Shown: piece after piece, positions 6,665 to 14,429 of the stretch | How the letters are laid out: each line of letters starts with the position of its first letter | Numbering within the stretch: position 1 is the first letter of the stretch | Assembly (NCBI GenBank): GCA_029820945.1 | Contig: JALGUJ010000027.1 | Location: 1-56,537, forward strand | Source of the DNA: Candidatus Zipacnadia bacterium | GTDB lineage: Bacteria > Armatimonadota > Zipacnadia > Zipacnadales > UBA5352 | Reading direction: 5' to 3' | Length of the DNA: 56,537 bases | Notes under the pieces: generated by a model | What the model was told of the DNA's origin: nothing | The model's database searches: none | What the model saw: only the letters and a program-made list of their open reading frames with translations | Translations under genes and position numbers: made by a program

Positions 6665-7615
6665 CTAGAACAGGCCGGGTTGCTTGGGCGGGGAGGAGCC
6701 GTGTGTGCGCAGCAGGTGCTCGATCACGTCGATGGCGTCGGGGCCGAGGATCGGCTCGGCGCCCTCGGCGATAAGCGCGTGCGTGCCCTCCGCCTGGGGC
6801 TTCTCGCCCTGCCAGTCGCAGGCGAAGACGAGGCGGGCCTGCTTCCATGCGTCGTGCGCGGTCTGCAGAGTGCCGCCGCAGAGGGTGCTCTCGACGGCCA
6901 GCACGCCGCGCGCGAGGGCGCTGGTGAGGCGGTTGCGAGCCATGAGGCGCGCACCGGTCGGGTTCGCCTCGGGAGCGACCTCGGAGATGACCGCGCCCCG
7001 CCGGGCGATGGAGGCCGCGAGGCGGATGTTCCGCTTGGGGTGGATGTGGCGCACGCCGGAGCCGAGCACGGCGATGGTGCGTCCGCCGGCCTCGATGGCA
7101 CCGCGGTGGGCGGCGGTGTCGATGCCGCGCGCGAGGCCGGAGACCACGGTTATTTCGCGCCGCGCGCAGGCCTGAGCCAGCTCACGTGCCACGCGCCGTC
7201 CCTCCTCGGTCGGCTCGCGCGTGCCGACGATGGCCAGCCCGTAGCGGTCGGCGTCAGTCACCTCGCCGGAGACGCAGATGACCGGTGGCGGGTTCCGGGC
7301 GTCGCGCATCATGGCGGGGTAGTCGGCCTCGAAGGAGCACACCACGGAGATCGCGTCGGCCTCGAGGGAGCCGATCTCGTCCTCGATGCCCTCCAACCGC
7401 CTCGGCACCTGCTCGCCAATGGCCTGGATCTGCCCCTCGGTCAGGCGAAGGCTCGGGGCCGCGAGGTCACGCGCCGACGCCTCGATAACCGCCATGGCCG
7501 AGCCGAACCGCGCGACAAGGCGCATGAATCCGGCGGGGCCCACGCGACCGGACCAGTGCAGCGCGGCCCAGGCGCGCCGGTCCTGTGCGTCCGGCTCCGG
7601 TGCGGTGACTTCCAT
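6665..7615 (-). CDS. dprA: DNA-processing protein DprA (Smf)
   Basis: The product has 316 residues. It carries the DprA Rossmann-fold core: AIVGTREPTEEG (about residue 127), VVSGLARGIDTAAHRGAI, RTIAVLGSG, GAVISEV and RNRLTSALARGVLAVES, in the usual order. DprA binds incoming single-stranded DNA and loads RecA during natural transformation. The protein is on the short side, with an N-terminal HhH/SAM-like region and only a brief C-terminal tail after the Rossmann domain. The gene starts 12 bases downstream of the RecQ-ComF fusion on the same strand, so they are probably co-transcribed. That places two competence-type functions in one operon. Confidence 0.93.
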   Translation of the reverse strand: MEVTAPEPDAQDRRAWAALHWSGRVGPAGFMRLVARFGSAMAVIEASARDLAAPSLRLTEGQIQAIGEQVPRRLEGIEDEIGSLEADAISVVCSFEADYPAMMRDARNPPPVICVSGEVTDADRYGLAIVGTREPTEEGRRVARELAQACARREITVVSGLARGIDTAAHRGAIEAGGRTIAVLGSGVRHIHPKRNIRLAASIARRGAVISEVAPEANPTGARLMARNRLTSALARGVLAVESTLCGGTLQTAHDAWKQARLVFACDWQGEKPQAEGTHALIAEGAEPILGPDAIDVIEHLLRTHGSSPPKQPGLF

Positions 7616-7627
7616 CGTCCCCGACTC

Positions 7628-9766
7628 TCAGGCATCCTGGCGCCAGCCGAAGGTGGTGCGGACGGCGGTGAGCAGATGAACCTCAGCCGCCCCGGCTCGA
7701 CGCAACGTCGTGCCTGCCTCCTGCAGCGTGGCGCCAGAATCGAAGATGTCGTCAACCAGCAGCACGCGACGCCCCTTGACCTCGTTGCCCCCAACGACCT
7801 CGAAGGTGTCCCTGATGTTGCTCTCCTTCTCCCCGCGTGAGGAGAGGTCCTTCTGGCGCGCGCGATCCTCGCTGGAAATCAGCGATTCGGCGATGGGGAT
7901 CCCGCTGAGGTGGGACAGGCGGCCCGCCAGCCTGGTCGCCGGGGAGGCGCTGTCGGCCGGGTCGGTGGGCGGGATGGGGACGATCAGGTCGCAGCGGCGC
8001 AGCTCGGCACGCTCGCGGACGTGCGCGGCCATCAGCCATGCCAGGCGGTCGGCCGCGCGCTCCTGTCCCTCGTACTTCAGGTCGTGCATCAGTCGCCCCG
8101 GACCACTCGGCCTCGCCTCACCCGGGCTGCGATACAGCCCCAGGGCCCAGCCAGCGAAGTCCCTGGTGCGGACGGGGTAGGCGCGGTGCGGCGCGGGCGG
8201 AGCGGAGCGCGGGGCGGGTGGGCCGCAGCGGTCGCACCGGCACTCGCGATCCTGCTGCAGCTCATAGCCGAGGGCGTCGGCCAGCGCCCGGCGGCGGCAG
8301 CCACGGGAGCGTGCGTACCCGACCATCTCCTCCGCCTGCCGCAGCCGCGCGCGATGGACCGCGTCGGCGCGGCGCGCGAAGGCCTCCAGCGCGGGCGCGG
8401 AGGGCGGCTTGCCCGGCTCGGCCACCAGCCGGTCGTCTCCCCGCCGGCGCACCGCCACCGCGCCCATCTCGCACAGCGCCTCGATGCCGATGTGCGCCTC
8501 CTGCGGGTGGAGGCCGGTCATGCGGACAAGGGAGGCGTAGGTGACTCGGTGCCCGTTCTCACAGAGGTCCCGGACGGCACAATCGAGTGCGAGGAGGTGG
8601 CCGACCTCGGGCGCGGCCCCCCAGGCGGCACGCTCGAGTCGCGCCCGGTCGGCCCGGTCGTACAGCAGCACCGAGACCGGCGTGTCCGAGCGCGCGGCTG
8701 CGAGCTGGCGACGATACTGCTCCAGGCTATCGGGGAGGGCGTAGTGCACCACCAGGGGCACGTCCGGCCAGTCATCACGCGGTTCGAGGGTGCCGGTGGC
8801 GACGAGCACGCGCGCGGCGCCCTCCCGGAAGCGACGCAGGCCGGCCGCGAACTCGCCGGAGGCAATGCCGCCGTGAAGGGCCTGCACCGGCAGCCCGGCC
8901 TGCTCCTCGATCAGCAGAGCGAGCCGCTCGACCTCCGCGCGCATGGCGACGTAGATGACGGCGCGGCGGGGGCCCTCGCGCATCAGCGCCAGCAGGTGCG
9001 CGTCCCGCTGCGCCCGGCTCGGGGTGTTCCTGACCTCCAGCCGCAGCTCCGGCCGATCCAGCCCGGCCAGCACCTCCGCCGCGTCGGGCAGGTGAAGCCG
9101 GTCGCGCAACTGCTCGCGCGCGTCGGCGGAGGCCGGCTCCGAGAGCGCCAGGACGGGCGGCGCGCCCAGGTCCTCGACGAGGGATGGCAGCCGGAGATAC
9201 GACGGGTCGTGCGCCCGGCCGCGCTCGCCCACCTGGTCGGCCTGCTCGATGACCACCAAGGCGGGACGCAGAGCGGCGAGCGCGCTTCTCACGCGCGGAT
9301 CGGCCAGGTGGCGGACGGGCACGAGGGCGACCGAGTACTTGCGCGCGCGGAGCTGGCCGGCCAGCTCCTGAAGCCTGCGCTCGGGCATCGATCCGTCGAG
9401 GTGGCAGGCGACCAGGCCCGGCCGCCTCGCAAGGCGCTCGACGCGGCGCTCCAGGCCGGTCTCGGTGGCCGCAATAACCAGGACCTGCCCGCCCGACAAC
9501 AGCGCGTGAAGCTGCCAGCACAGCGCGCCGCCCCAGCCCGCCGGCGCGACCAGCAGACATGAGCGGCCGCGCAGCAGCAGCTCCAGCGTGTGGTGCTGCC
9601 CGTCGAGAAGCTCCCGGCGACCGAAACGGTCGCGCAGGAGCGTGTCGAGGTCACCCTGGCGCAGCGTCACGGTCGGCACCCCCGAGGCATGCAGATGCGC
9701 CGGAGGTGCCGGCGTCACCTCCCTGCGGCGGCAGGTCGCGCGGCCGGGGCCGGCGAATGTTACCAT
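7628..9766 (-). CDS. RecQ-like helicase (degenerate) fused to ComF-type phosphoribosyltransferase
   Basis: The product has up to 712 residues. Residues 45-430 align with RecQ through FGRRELLDGQ, LLLRGRSCLLV and QALHGGIASGEF, but the catalytic motifs are altered. Walker A reads APAGWGGALCWQL, lacking the GK[S/T]; the DEAH box reads IEQAD; and motif VI (GRAGR in RecQ) reads LAAARSD. A RecQ-type zinc motif remains (GCRRRALADAL, then CRCDRC). Residues from about 540 form a ComF-like PRTase domain ending LLVDDIFDSGATLQEA, the PRPP-binding signature. In Firmicutes ComFA (helicase) and ComFC (PRTase) are separate proteins of DNA uptake, and this fusion next to dprA looks functionally parallel. The start is uncertain: ATG 9766 lies only 11 bases from the divergent gene and lacks an RBS, and GTG 9670 is an alternative. 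Confidence 0.85.
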   Translation of the reverse strand: MVTFAGPGRATCRRREVTPAPPAHLHASGVPTVTLRQGDLDTLLRDRFGRRELLDGQHHTLELLLRGRSCLLVAPAGWGGALCWQLHALLSGGQVLVIAATETGLERRVERLARRPGLVACHLDGSMPERRLQELAGQLRARKYSVALVPVRHLADPRVRSALAALRPALVVIEQADQVGERGRAHDPSYLRLPSLVEDLGAPPVLALSEPASADAREQLRDRLHLPDAAEVLAGLDRPELRLEVRNTPSRAQRDAHLLALMREGPRRAVIYVAMRAEVERLALLIEEQAGLPVQALHGGIASGEFAAGLRRFREGAARVLVATGTLEPRDDWPDVPLVVHYALPDSLEQYRRQLAAARSDTPVSVLLYDRADRARLERAAWGAAPEVGHLLALDCAVRDLCENGHRVTYASLVRMTGLHPQEAHIGIEALCEMGAVAVRRRGDDRLVAEPGKPPSAPALEAFARRADAVHRARLRQAEEMVGYARSRGCRRRALADALGYELQQDRECRCDRCGPPAPRSAPPAPHRAYPVRTRDFAGWALGLYRSPGEARPSGPGRLMHDLKYEGQERAADRLAWLMAAHVRERAELRRCDLIVPIPPTDPADSASPATRLAGRLSHLSGIPIAESLISSEDRARQKDLSSRGEKESNIRDTFEVVGGNEVKGRRVLLVDDIFDSGATLQEAGTTLRRAGAAEVHLLTAVRTTFGWRQDA

Positions 9767-9777
9767 CGGGTGAGACG

Positions 9778-10560
9778 ATGCCGAACGACACCGCAGGCCG
9801 CCCCGAGATCACTGACCCGATCGAGCTGCCCGACCGGCCCTTCACGGCTCGCAACATCGCCGACTACGGGCAGTGTCCGCAGAAGTTCCTGCTCTCATGG
9901 TTCGTGCCCCGGAAGGAGACGCGGCAGTTCCTCGGCGGACCGGCCACTCTGCACGAGGCCGTACGTCAGGCGCTGGTTGACTGCCACCGGCTGGGTGGCC
10001 CGGCCCGCGCGCCGCTCGAGCGCCTGGTGGAGGTCTTCGAGCAGGCCTGGGACGGGTCGGCCTGTGCCGACTCGCTGGAGGAGGAGCGGCTGCACGCGCA
10101 GGGCCTGACGATGCTGCGGGAGTTCCACGCAGCGCGGCGGGGCCCGTTCCCCCAGCCGGTCGAGGTTGACCTGCGCATGGAGATCGAGCTGGGCGACCAC
10201 CGTTTCGCCGCGGTTGCCGATGCGGTCGTGCGGGAGGAGGACGGCGGGCTCAACGCGGTCCGCTGGCTCTCGACTCGCCGGCCGCCGTCGCTCAACGACA
10301 TGCACGAGAGCCCGAGTTGGGGCCTGCTGTTCGCGTGCGCCCGCGACCACTTCCCCGGTGACGACGTGTCGGTGACCATGTACTCGCTGCGCCGGGGCGG
10401 CGGGCACCGCGTACGGTACTTGGAGGACGAGCTCGAGCCGCTGCTGGACAGGCTGACGCGGGCGGCGGATCGCATCCGCGTGGCAACCGAGTTCCCGCCG
10501 ATCACCGGCGAGCACTGCCGCTGGTGCCGGGCGCGCAGCCGCTGCCCGGCGCTGAAGTGA
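9778..10560 (+). CDS. RecB/Cas4-like PD-(D/E)XK protein with Fe-S cysteines, catalytic motif degraded
   Basis: The product has 260 residues. ATG 9778 follows GGGTGAG. An early YGQCPQKFLLSWF motif and the C-terminal C-x2-C-x5-C (HCRWCRARSRCP) form the four-cysteine 4Fe-4S pattern of AddB, Cas4 and RecB-family nucleases. In the nuclease core the VADAVV segment keeps the first Asp, but the expected D/E-x-K strand (VVDYKTG-like) reads NAVRWLSTRR, without the acid and lysine. The protein probably folds and binds DNA or the cluster but may not cut. It is divergent from the RecQ-ComF/dprA operon, which suggests a shared recombination or transformation role. That role is inferred. Confidence 0.75.
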   Translation: MPNDTAGRPEITDPIELPDRPFTARNIADYGQCPQKFLLSWFVPRKETRQFLGGPATLHEAVRQALVDCHRLGGPARAPLERLVEVFEQAWDGSACADSLEEERLHAQGLTMLREFHAARRGPFPQPVEVDLRMEIELGDHRFAAVADAVVREEDGGLNAVRWLSTRRPPSLNDMHESPSWGLLFACARDHFPGDDVSVTMYSLRRGGGHRVRYLEDELEPLLDRLTRAADRIRVATEFPPITGEHCRWCRARSRCPALK

Positions 10561-10567
10561 TCTCCGC

Positions 10568-11560
10568 ATGGCCACCGCAATGCCCCCCGATATCGTGAGC
10601 CTGATCGCGCTCCTGCCGGCCTGCATGGTCGCTGAGGCGCAGGAGACGAGGCGTGTGCTGGGCGGCGAGCACATGCGCGTGCTGTACCGGCGGGAGCACA
10701 GGGACCTCGCGGAGCTGGCGCGGGAGAGCGGGCGAGACGCACTGGGCCGCCTGCGTCGGATGCTCAGCGTCGAGCCCGCCGGGCGGATCGACGTGTACAT
10801 CGTGGGGTCGCAGGAGGAGTTCGACGAGCTGACCGGCCTGCGCAACGATCCGTGGGTCATCGGACGCGCGATTCCGCCGGAGCGACTGGTCGTAGTCAAG
10901 CCGATGGGGACGCAGCGGCTGCCCCCGCTGCTGGCCCACGAGCTGGCGCATGTCATGCTCGACGCAGCGATGGGGGAGAGCGCCGGCCTGCTGCCCCGCT
11001 GGCTGCATGAGGGGATCGCCCAGCACGCGGCGGACGAGTTCAGCGAGGACGACCGGCGGACGATCGGCCAGGCGGCGCTGCGCGACGAGCTGCTGCGGAT
11101 TGAGGACCTCGAGGCGGCCTTCGAGGGCGACCGCGAGCAGGTTGCGCTGGCTTACGCGCAGAGCTACACGCTGGTCGAGTACCTCGCCTCGCTCGAGCCG
11201 AAGAAGGGCATCAGCCCGTTGCTGGAGCAGATCGAGAAGGGGCGGGATGTGCGGCTGGCCCTGGGGCTGGCCTTCGGCAGGCCGGTGCCGGAGATGGAGG
11301 CCGAGTGGCTGGAGGGCCTGCGCCGGGGTTACGGCCGGCACGTCGGGCCGCCGATGTCGGAGACAATCGTCGGCGCGCTGTTCGTGCTCGCCTTCCTGCT
11401 GGCGGTTGTCGTCGTCCGGCGCAGGTCGGCGCGGATACGGCAGAGAATGGAGGAGGAAGAGCGGCTGCGGGAGCTTCTGACGACACTGGGCGGGAGCCGG
11501 CAGGCGCCCCTGGAGAGCGAGCAAGCGCGGCCGGAGCAGGGTGAGCTACCGATCGAGTGA
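10568..11560 (+). CDS. Membrane-anchored gluzincin (peptidase MA-like) metallopeptidase
   Basis: The product has 330 residues. It has an N-terminal hydrophobic signal-like segment, then an extracytoplasmic domain with HELAHVMLD (HExxH near residue 124). The PRWLHEGIAQ that follows supplies the third zinc ligand Glu, the arrangement of peptidase MA-type gluzincins. A single transmembrane helix (ETIVGALFVLAFLLAVVVV) lies near residue 265, followed by a basic/acidic cytoplasmic tail. It would be anchored with the protease domain outside. The gene starts 7 bases after the RecB-like gene and is followed by the MscS-like gene, so these may form one transcript. Substrate is unknown. Confidence 0.8.
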   Translation: MATAMPPDIVSLIALLPACMVAEAQETRRVLGGEHMRVLYRREHRDLAELARESGRDALGRLRRMLSVEPAGRIDVYIVGSQEEFDELTGLRNDPWVIGRAIPPERLVVVKPMGTQRLPPLLAHELAHVMLDAAMGESAGLLPRWLHEGIAQHAADEFSEDDRRTIGQAALRDELLRIEDLEAAFEGDREQVALAYAQSYTLVEYLASLEPKKGISPLLEQIEKGRDVRLALGLAFGRPVPEMEAEWLEGLRRGYGRHVGPPMSETIVGALFVLAFLLAVVVVRRRSARIRQRMEEEERLRELLTTLGGSRQAPLESEQARPEQGELPIE

Positions 11561-11574
11561 CGGGAGGCGGTCAG

Positions 11575-12174
11575 GTGCAGGGGTTCATCGACTACGTTCA
11601 GCGCATCTGGGGAGGAGCGCTGCCGGGCCAGCTCGCGCGCGCGATACTGGTCGCCGCGCTCTTCGAACTTCTCGTGTACTTGGTCAACCGGTGGATCAGC
11701 GCCAGACTCGGGCCGGTGCTGCGCCGCGACGCCAGGCGTGAGCCGTCCGAGCGCGTGCGGCGCAGGCGGATCGTCGGGGACATTCCGCTGCTGCTCAGCC
11801 GCGCGGTCTTCTACGTCATCGCCCTGCTGATCATCCTGCGGATCTTCGGGTTCCCGACCCATGCGGAACTGCTGCCGGTGCTGGGCGGCGTGGCGGTCAT
11901 CGCTCTGGTGGTGGGCGGCCGGCCGCTACGCGACGCCGTCAGGGGGTATCTGATCGCCTACGACGACCTCTACTCGCCCGGCGACCGGGTCAGCATCGGG
12001 GAGGTGAGCGGCACCGTCACCGAGATGTCGCTGCGCGCCACGCGCCTGCGCACACGGGACGGAGGCGAGGTCGTCATCCCCAACTCGCAGGTCGATCGGG
12101 TCATCAACCACTCGCGGACGGGCGCGTCCGGGAGCGAGGAGGACGCACAGGCGCGCGGGTCAGGCCGCCAGTAG
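11575..12174 (+). CDS. Small MscS-family mechanosensitive channel-like protein
   Basis: I chose GTG 11575 because GGGAGG sits seven bases upstream; an overlapping GTG at 11557 is possible. The product has 199 residues. Two to three membrane helices are followed by LPVLGGVAVIALVVGGRPLRDAV, the MscS pore-lining helix, and the beta domain LYSPGDRVSIGEVSGTVTEM...VVIPNSQV. The usual C-terminal alpha/beta domain is absent or very short, so this is a minimal MscS. It would act in the inner membrane as an osmotic safety valve. Its last 15 bases overlap the convergent HAD gene. Confidence 0.85.
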   Translation: MQGFIDYVQRIWGGALPGQLARAILVAALFELLVYLVNRWISARLGPVLRRDARREPSERVRRRRIVGDIPLLLSRAVFYVIALLIILRIFGFPTHAELLPVLGGVAVIALVVGGRPLRDAVRGYLIAYDDLYSPGDRVSIGEVSGTVTEMSLRATRLRTRDGGEVVIPNSQVDRVINHSRTGASGSEEDAQARGSGRQ

Positions 12175-12810
12175 CTCCGGCAGCTCCAGCAGGTCGGGGA
12201 GGTACAGATGGGGGGGCCGCGGTGGCGGCGGGTTGACCTTGATCGTCACCATGCCCAGCTCGGCGGCGGGCGCCAGGTTGGCCTCGGTGTCCTCGATGAG
12301 CGCGACGCGGTGCGCGGGCGCGCCCACCGCCTCGAGCACCTGCTCATAGCAGTCGCAGTCGGGCTTGGGCCGACCCCCGGCGTCCCGGATGTCGAACACT
12401 CGCTCAATCTGCTCCGCGACGCCCAGCGCCTGCAGCACCCGGCGGGCGTACCGCCTCGGGGCGTTGGTGAACACGTAGAGCCGCTGGGGCAGTCTCCCGA
12501 GCATCGCCGCGAGGTCCGGCCGCGCACGCACGTGCCGCTCCACCGGCACCCGCTCGACGGACCCGGCGAAGAACTCGCGCTGAGGAACGTCGAACTCCAC
12601 CTCCAGGCCGCGAGAGGTGGCCCCGTACTGGCGCCAGGTGCGCACGCGCAGCCGGTCCGCCTCCTCCCAGCTCAGGCCCAGGCGCTCGCTGATGAAGCGG
12701 GTGATGAGCTCGTCGCCGGCCTCCTGCAGCCCGCACTTGGGCCGGTAGAGCGTGTTGTCGAGGTCGAAGAGGATCACATCAACCTCGGGCGCGGCGGTGG
12801 CCATGGGCAT
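12160..12810 (-). CDS. HAD-superfamily hydrolase, pyrimidine 5'-nucleotidase type
   Basis: The product has 216 residues. Motif I is ILFDLDNTLYRPKCG, with both catalytic aspartates; motif II lies at YVFTNAP; motif III is the Lys in GGRPKPD; motif IV is ALIEDTEANL. The LYRP and short alpha-helical cap match the pyrimidine-5'-nucleotidase/SDT1-like subgroup, which dephosphorylates UMP/CMP-like substrates. Many HAD proteins are promiscuous, so the substrate is not certain. The gene is convergent with, and overlaps, the MscS-like gene. Confidence 0.85.
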   Translation of the reverse strand: MPMATAAPEVDVILFDLDNTLYRPKCGLQEAGDELITRFISERLGLSWEEADRLRVRTWRQYGATSRGLEVEFDVPQREFFAGSVERVPVERHVRARPDLAAMLGRLPQRLYVFTNAPRRYARRVLQALGVAEQIERVFDIRDAGGRPKPDCDCYEQVLEAVGAPAHRVALIEDTEANLAPAAELGMVTIKVNPPPPRPPHLYLPDLLELPELLAA

Positions 12811-12835
12811 CTCCGGTGGCCAGCAGAAGCATGAA

Positions 12836-12855
12836 GCGGGCGGTCTCCCGCCCGC
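12836..12855 (-). terminator. Hairpin terminator after the secreted protein gene
   Basis: GCGGGCGG and CCGCCCGC form a perfect 8-bp GC stem with a TCTC loop. On the minus strand it is followed by TTCATGCTTCTG, modestly U-rich. It sits about 40 bases downstream of the stop at 12893. Confidence 0.6.
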
Positions 12856-12892
12856 CCCGATGGCTCAGGTTTTGCGCGTGGCGGCCGGCCGA

Positions 12893-14146
12893 TCAGTCGA
12901 TCAGGCCGAGGTCAGACATGGCCGGGTCGATGAACTGCTCCCACTGGGTGACGCCCAGCAGGCGCAGGGCGGTGTCGAGGTAACGCTCGGCGGTCGCGAA
13001 CTCCCCGGCCGTGTTGGCCTCGCGCGCCGCGCTCAGAACCTCCTTGGCCTGGGCGGCGACGGCCGGGTCGCCGTCCACCGCCTCGCGATAGGCGCCGGTG
13101 GCCGCTCGGAACTTCGCCTTCACCGCGATCTTGGCCACCACGTTCTCATAGCCCGGCGCGTCCTCAGGGATCTTCTCCAGGATCTTCTCGCGCGCCTCGT
13201 CGCTCATGGCCAGTGCGTCCGTCAGCTCGCCGGTCTCGCCCGTCTCTGCGCTCACGGTCACTGGAGGAGGGGCGGTCGCGGTGTCGGCGGTCGCCTCCTC
13301 GCCGGGCTCGGTAGCGGCGGTCTCGATTGGGGGCGGCTCAGGGCGGGTGGGAGGCTGCGCCGCAGCGCCGGTCTCGATGCGCCCGATGGCCTCGCCCTCG
13401 GTGATGACCTGCACCAGGTTGTCGAACAGCTCATTGGCCAGCGCCTCGCGCTGCACCAGGTAATCGTCCTCGGGCAGCTCGCGGGCATTGTTGAAGGCCT
13501 CGAGTATGAGCAGGCGGGCTCCCTCGCCGACCACGACTGTCTCCGGCTGCTCCTCGGCACCGGGCTCCTCGACGACCTCCAGAGGGCCGGTGCTGACGGC
13601 GGTGGTGCTGCCTGTGGCGGGCCCCTCAGAGGTTAGCGGGCCGGCGGAGGTGACGGGGCCTTCGGTGGTGGGTGAGGTGACGGAGATGGTCATTGGCGCC
13701 GCCCCGGTCGCGGGCTCGGCGCCGGTCGCCGGCTGCTCGCCCGTCGCGGGCAGCTCCTGAACGGTGGCATATGCTGCGCCGGGCAGGGCCTCCTCGAGCC
13801 CGGCGGCCCACATGGCGGCCAGGGTCCCGGGCGTCGTCCCGTAGGCCGTGGCGTCCTCGGGGTACACCGACATGATCCTCTGGCCATCCACCAGGACCGT
13901 CCAGACCTCGTCTACCTTGTCAACGGTCACAGCCAGGGCGGCCTCGCCGGAGCCCGATGCCAGCACCTGCTGGATCGCCTCCTCGATCGCCGCCCGCCTC
14001 AGCTCGACGGATCCGTACTGCCCCCTGGCTCGAATCTCGCAGACCGTCTTCGCCCCGACAACGATCTCGGCGCTCTCCTGTGCCGTGCATGCCACAACCG
14101 CACCGAGCAGGATGAGAGCTGCCACGGATAGTGTCCCCCGGAACAT
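12893..14146 (-). CDS. Secreted or lipid-anchored protein of unknown function
   Basis: I chose ATG 14146 because AGGAGG lies eight bases upstream. Longer starts at 14185 and 14215 have no RBS. The product has 417 residues. The N-terminus MFRGTLSVAALILLGAVVAC is a signal peptide, and the VVAC could be a lipobox. A first domain (about 25-130) has alternating strands and a YGTTPGTLAAMWAAGL segment. Then comes a low-complexity linker rich in T, G, A, P and E with repeated ATG/EP units. The C-terminal half is mostly helical with NxARELPEDDYLVQREALAN, and ends in a helix pair. A good promoter lies at 14224-14252. I do not recognise a family; extracytoplasmic location is the only firm statement. Confidence 0.75.
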   Translation of the reverse strand: MFRGTLSVAALILLGAVVACTAQESAEIVVGAKTVCEIRARGQYGSVELRRAAIEEAIQQVLASGSGEAALAVTVDKVDEVWTVLVDGQRIMSVYPEDATAYGTTPGTLAAMWAAGLEEALPGAAYATVQELPATGEQPATGAEPATGAAPMTISVTSPTTEGPVTSAGPLTSEGPATGSTTAVSTGPLEVVEEPGAEEQPETVVVGEGARLLILEAFNNARELPEDDYLVQREALANELFDNLVQVITEGEAIGRIETGAAAQPPTRPEPPPIETAATEPGEEATADTATAPPPVTVSAETGETGELTDALAMSDEAREKILEKIPEDAPGYENVVAKIAVKAKFRAATGAYREAVDGDPAVAAQAKEVLSAAREANTAGEFATAERYLDTALRLLGVTQWEQFIDPAMSDLGLID

Positions 14147-14223
14147 AGAGGCCAGCCTCCTTGCGCTCCCGACTGCAGCCTTCATGGTCGATGGCCACTG
14201 AGAGGTTGCGGCCAACCGAAATC

Positions 14224-14252
14224 ACTATATGAGATAGCTTCTGCCCCGTCAA
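14224..14252 (-). promoter_or_regulatory. Sigma-70-type promoter for the secreted protein gene
   Basis: On the minus strand TTGACG (14252-14247), a 17-base spacer and TATAGT (14229-14224) form a near-consensus promoter about 80 bases upstream of ATG 14146. The rest of 14147-14429, the divergent space before the rhamnosidase gene, shows no other clear element. Confidence 0.7.
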
Positions 14253-14429
14253 GGTTCCGCACCCGCCGTCTGCGTCCTCCGACTCCCCGTGCCGGGCGGG
14301 CCCTCGCCCTGCACGAACCGGGAAGAGATGAGACCCGGCGGTGGTGGGCGTGGCACGGAGGTCGCGGCCTCCACCGGGCCGAACTGCGCCCCGTCGCGGC
14401 GGCACATCGCGCAGTGGAGACGATGCCTC

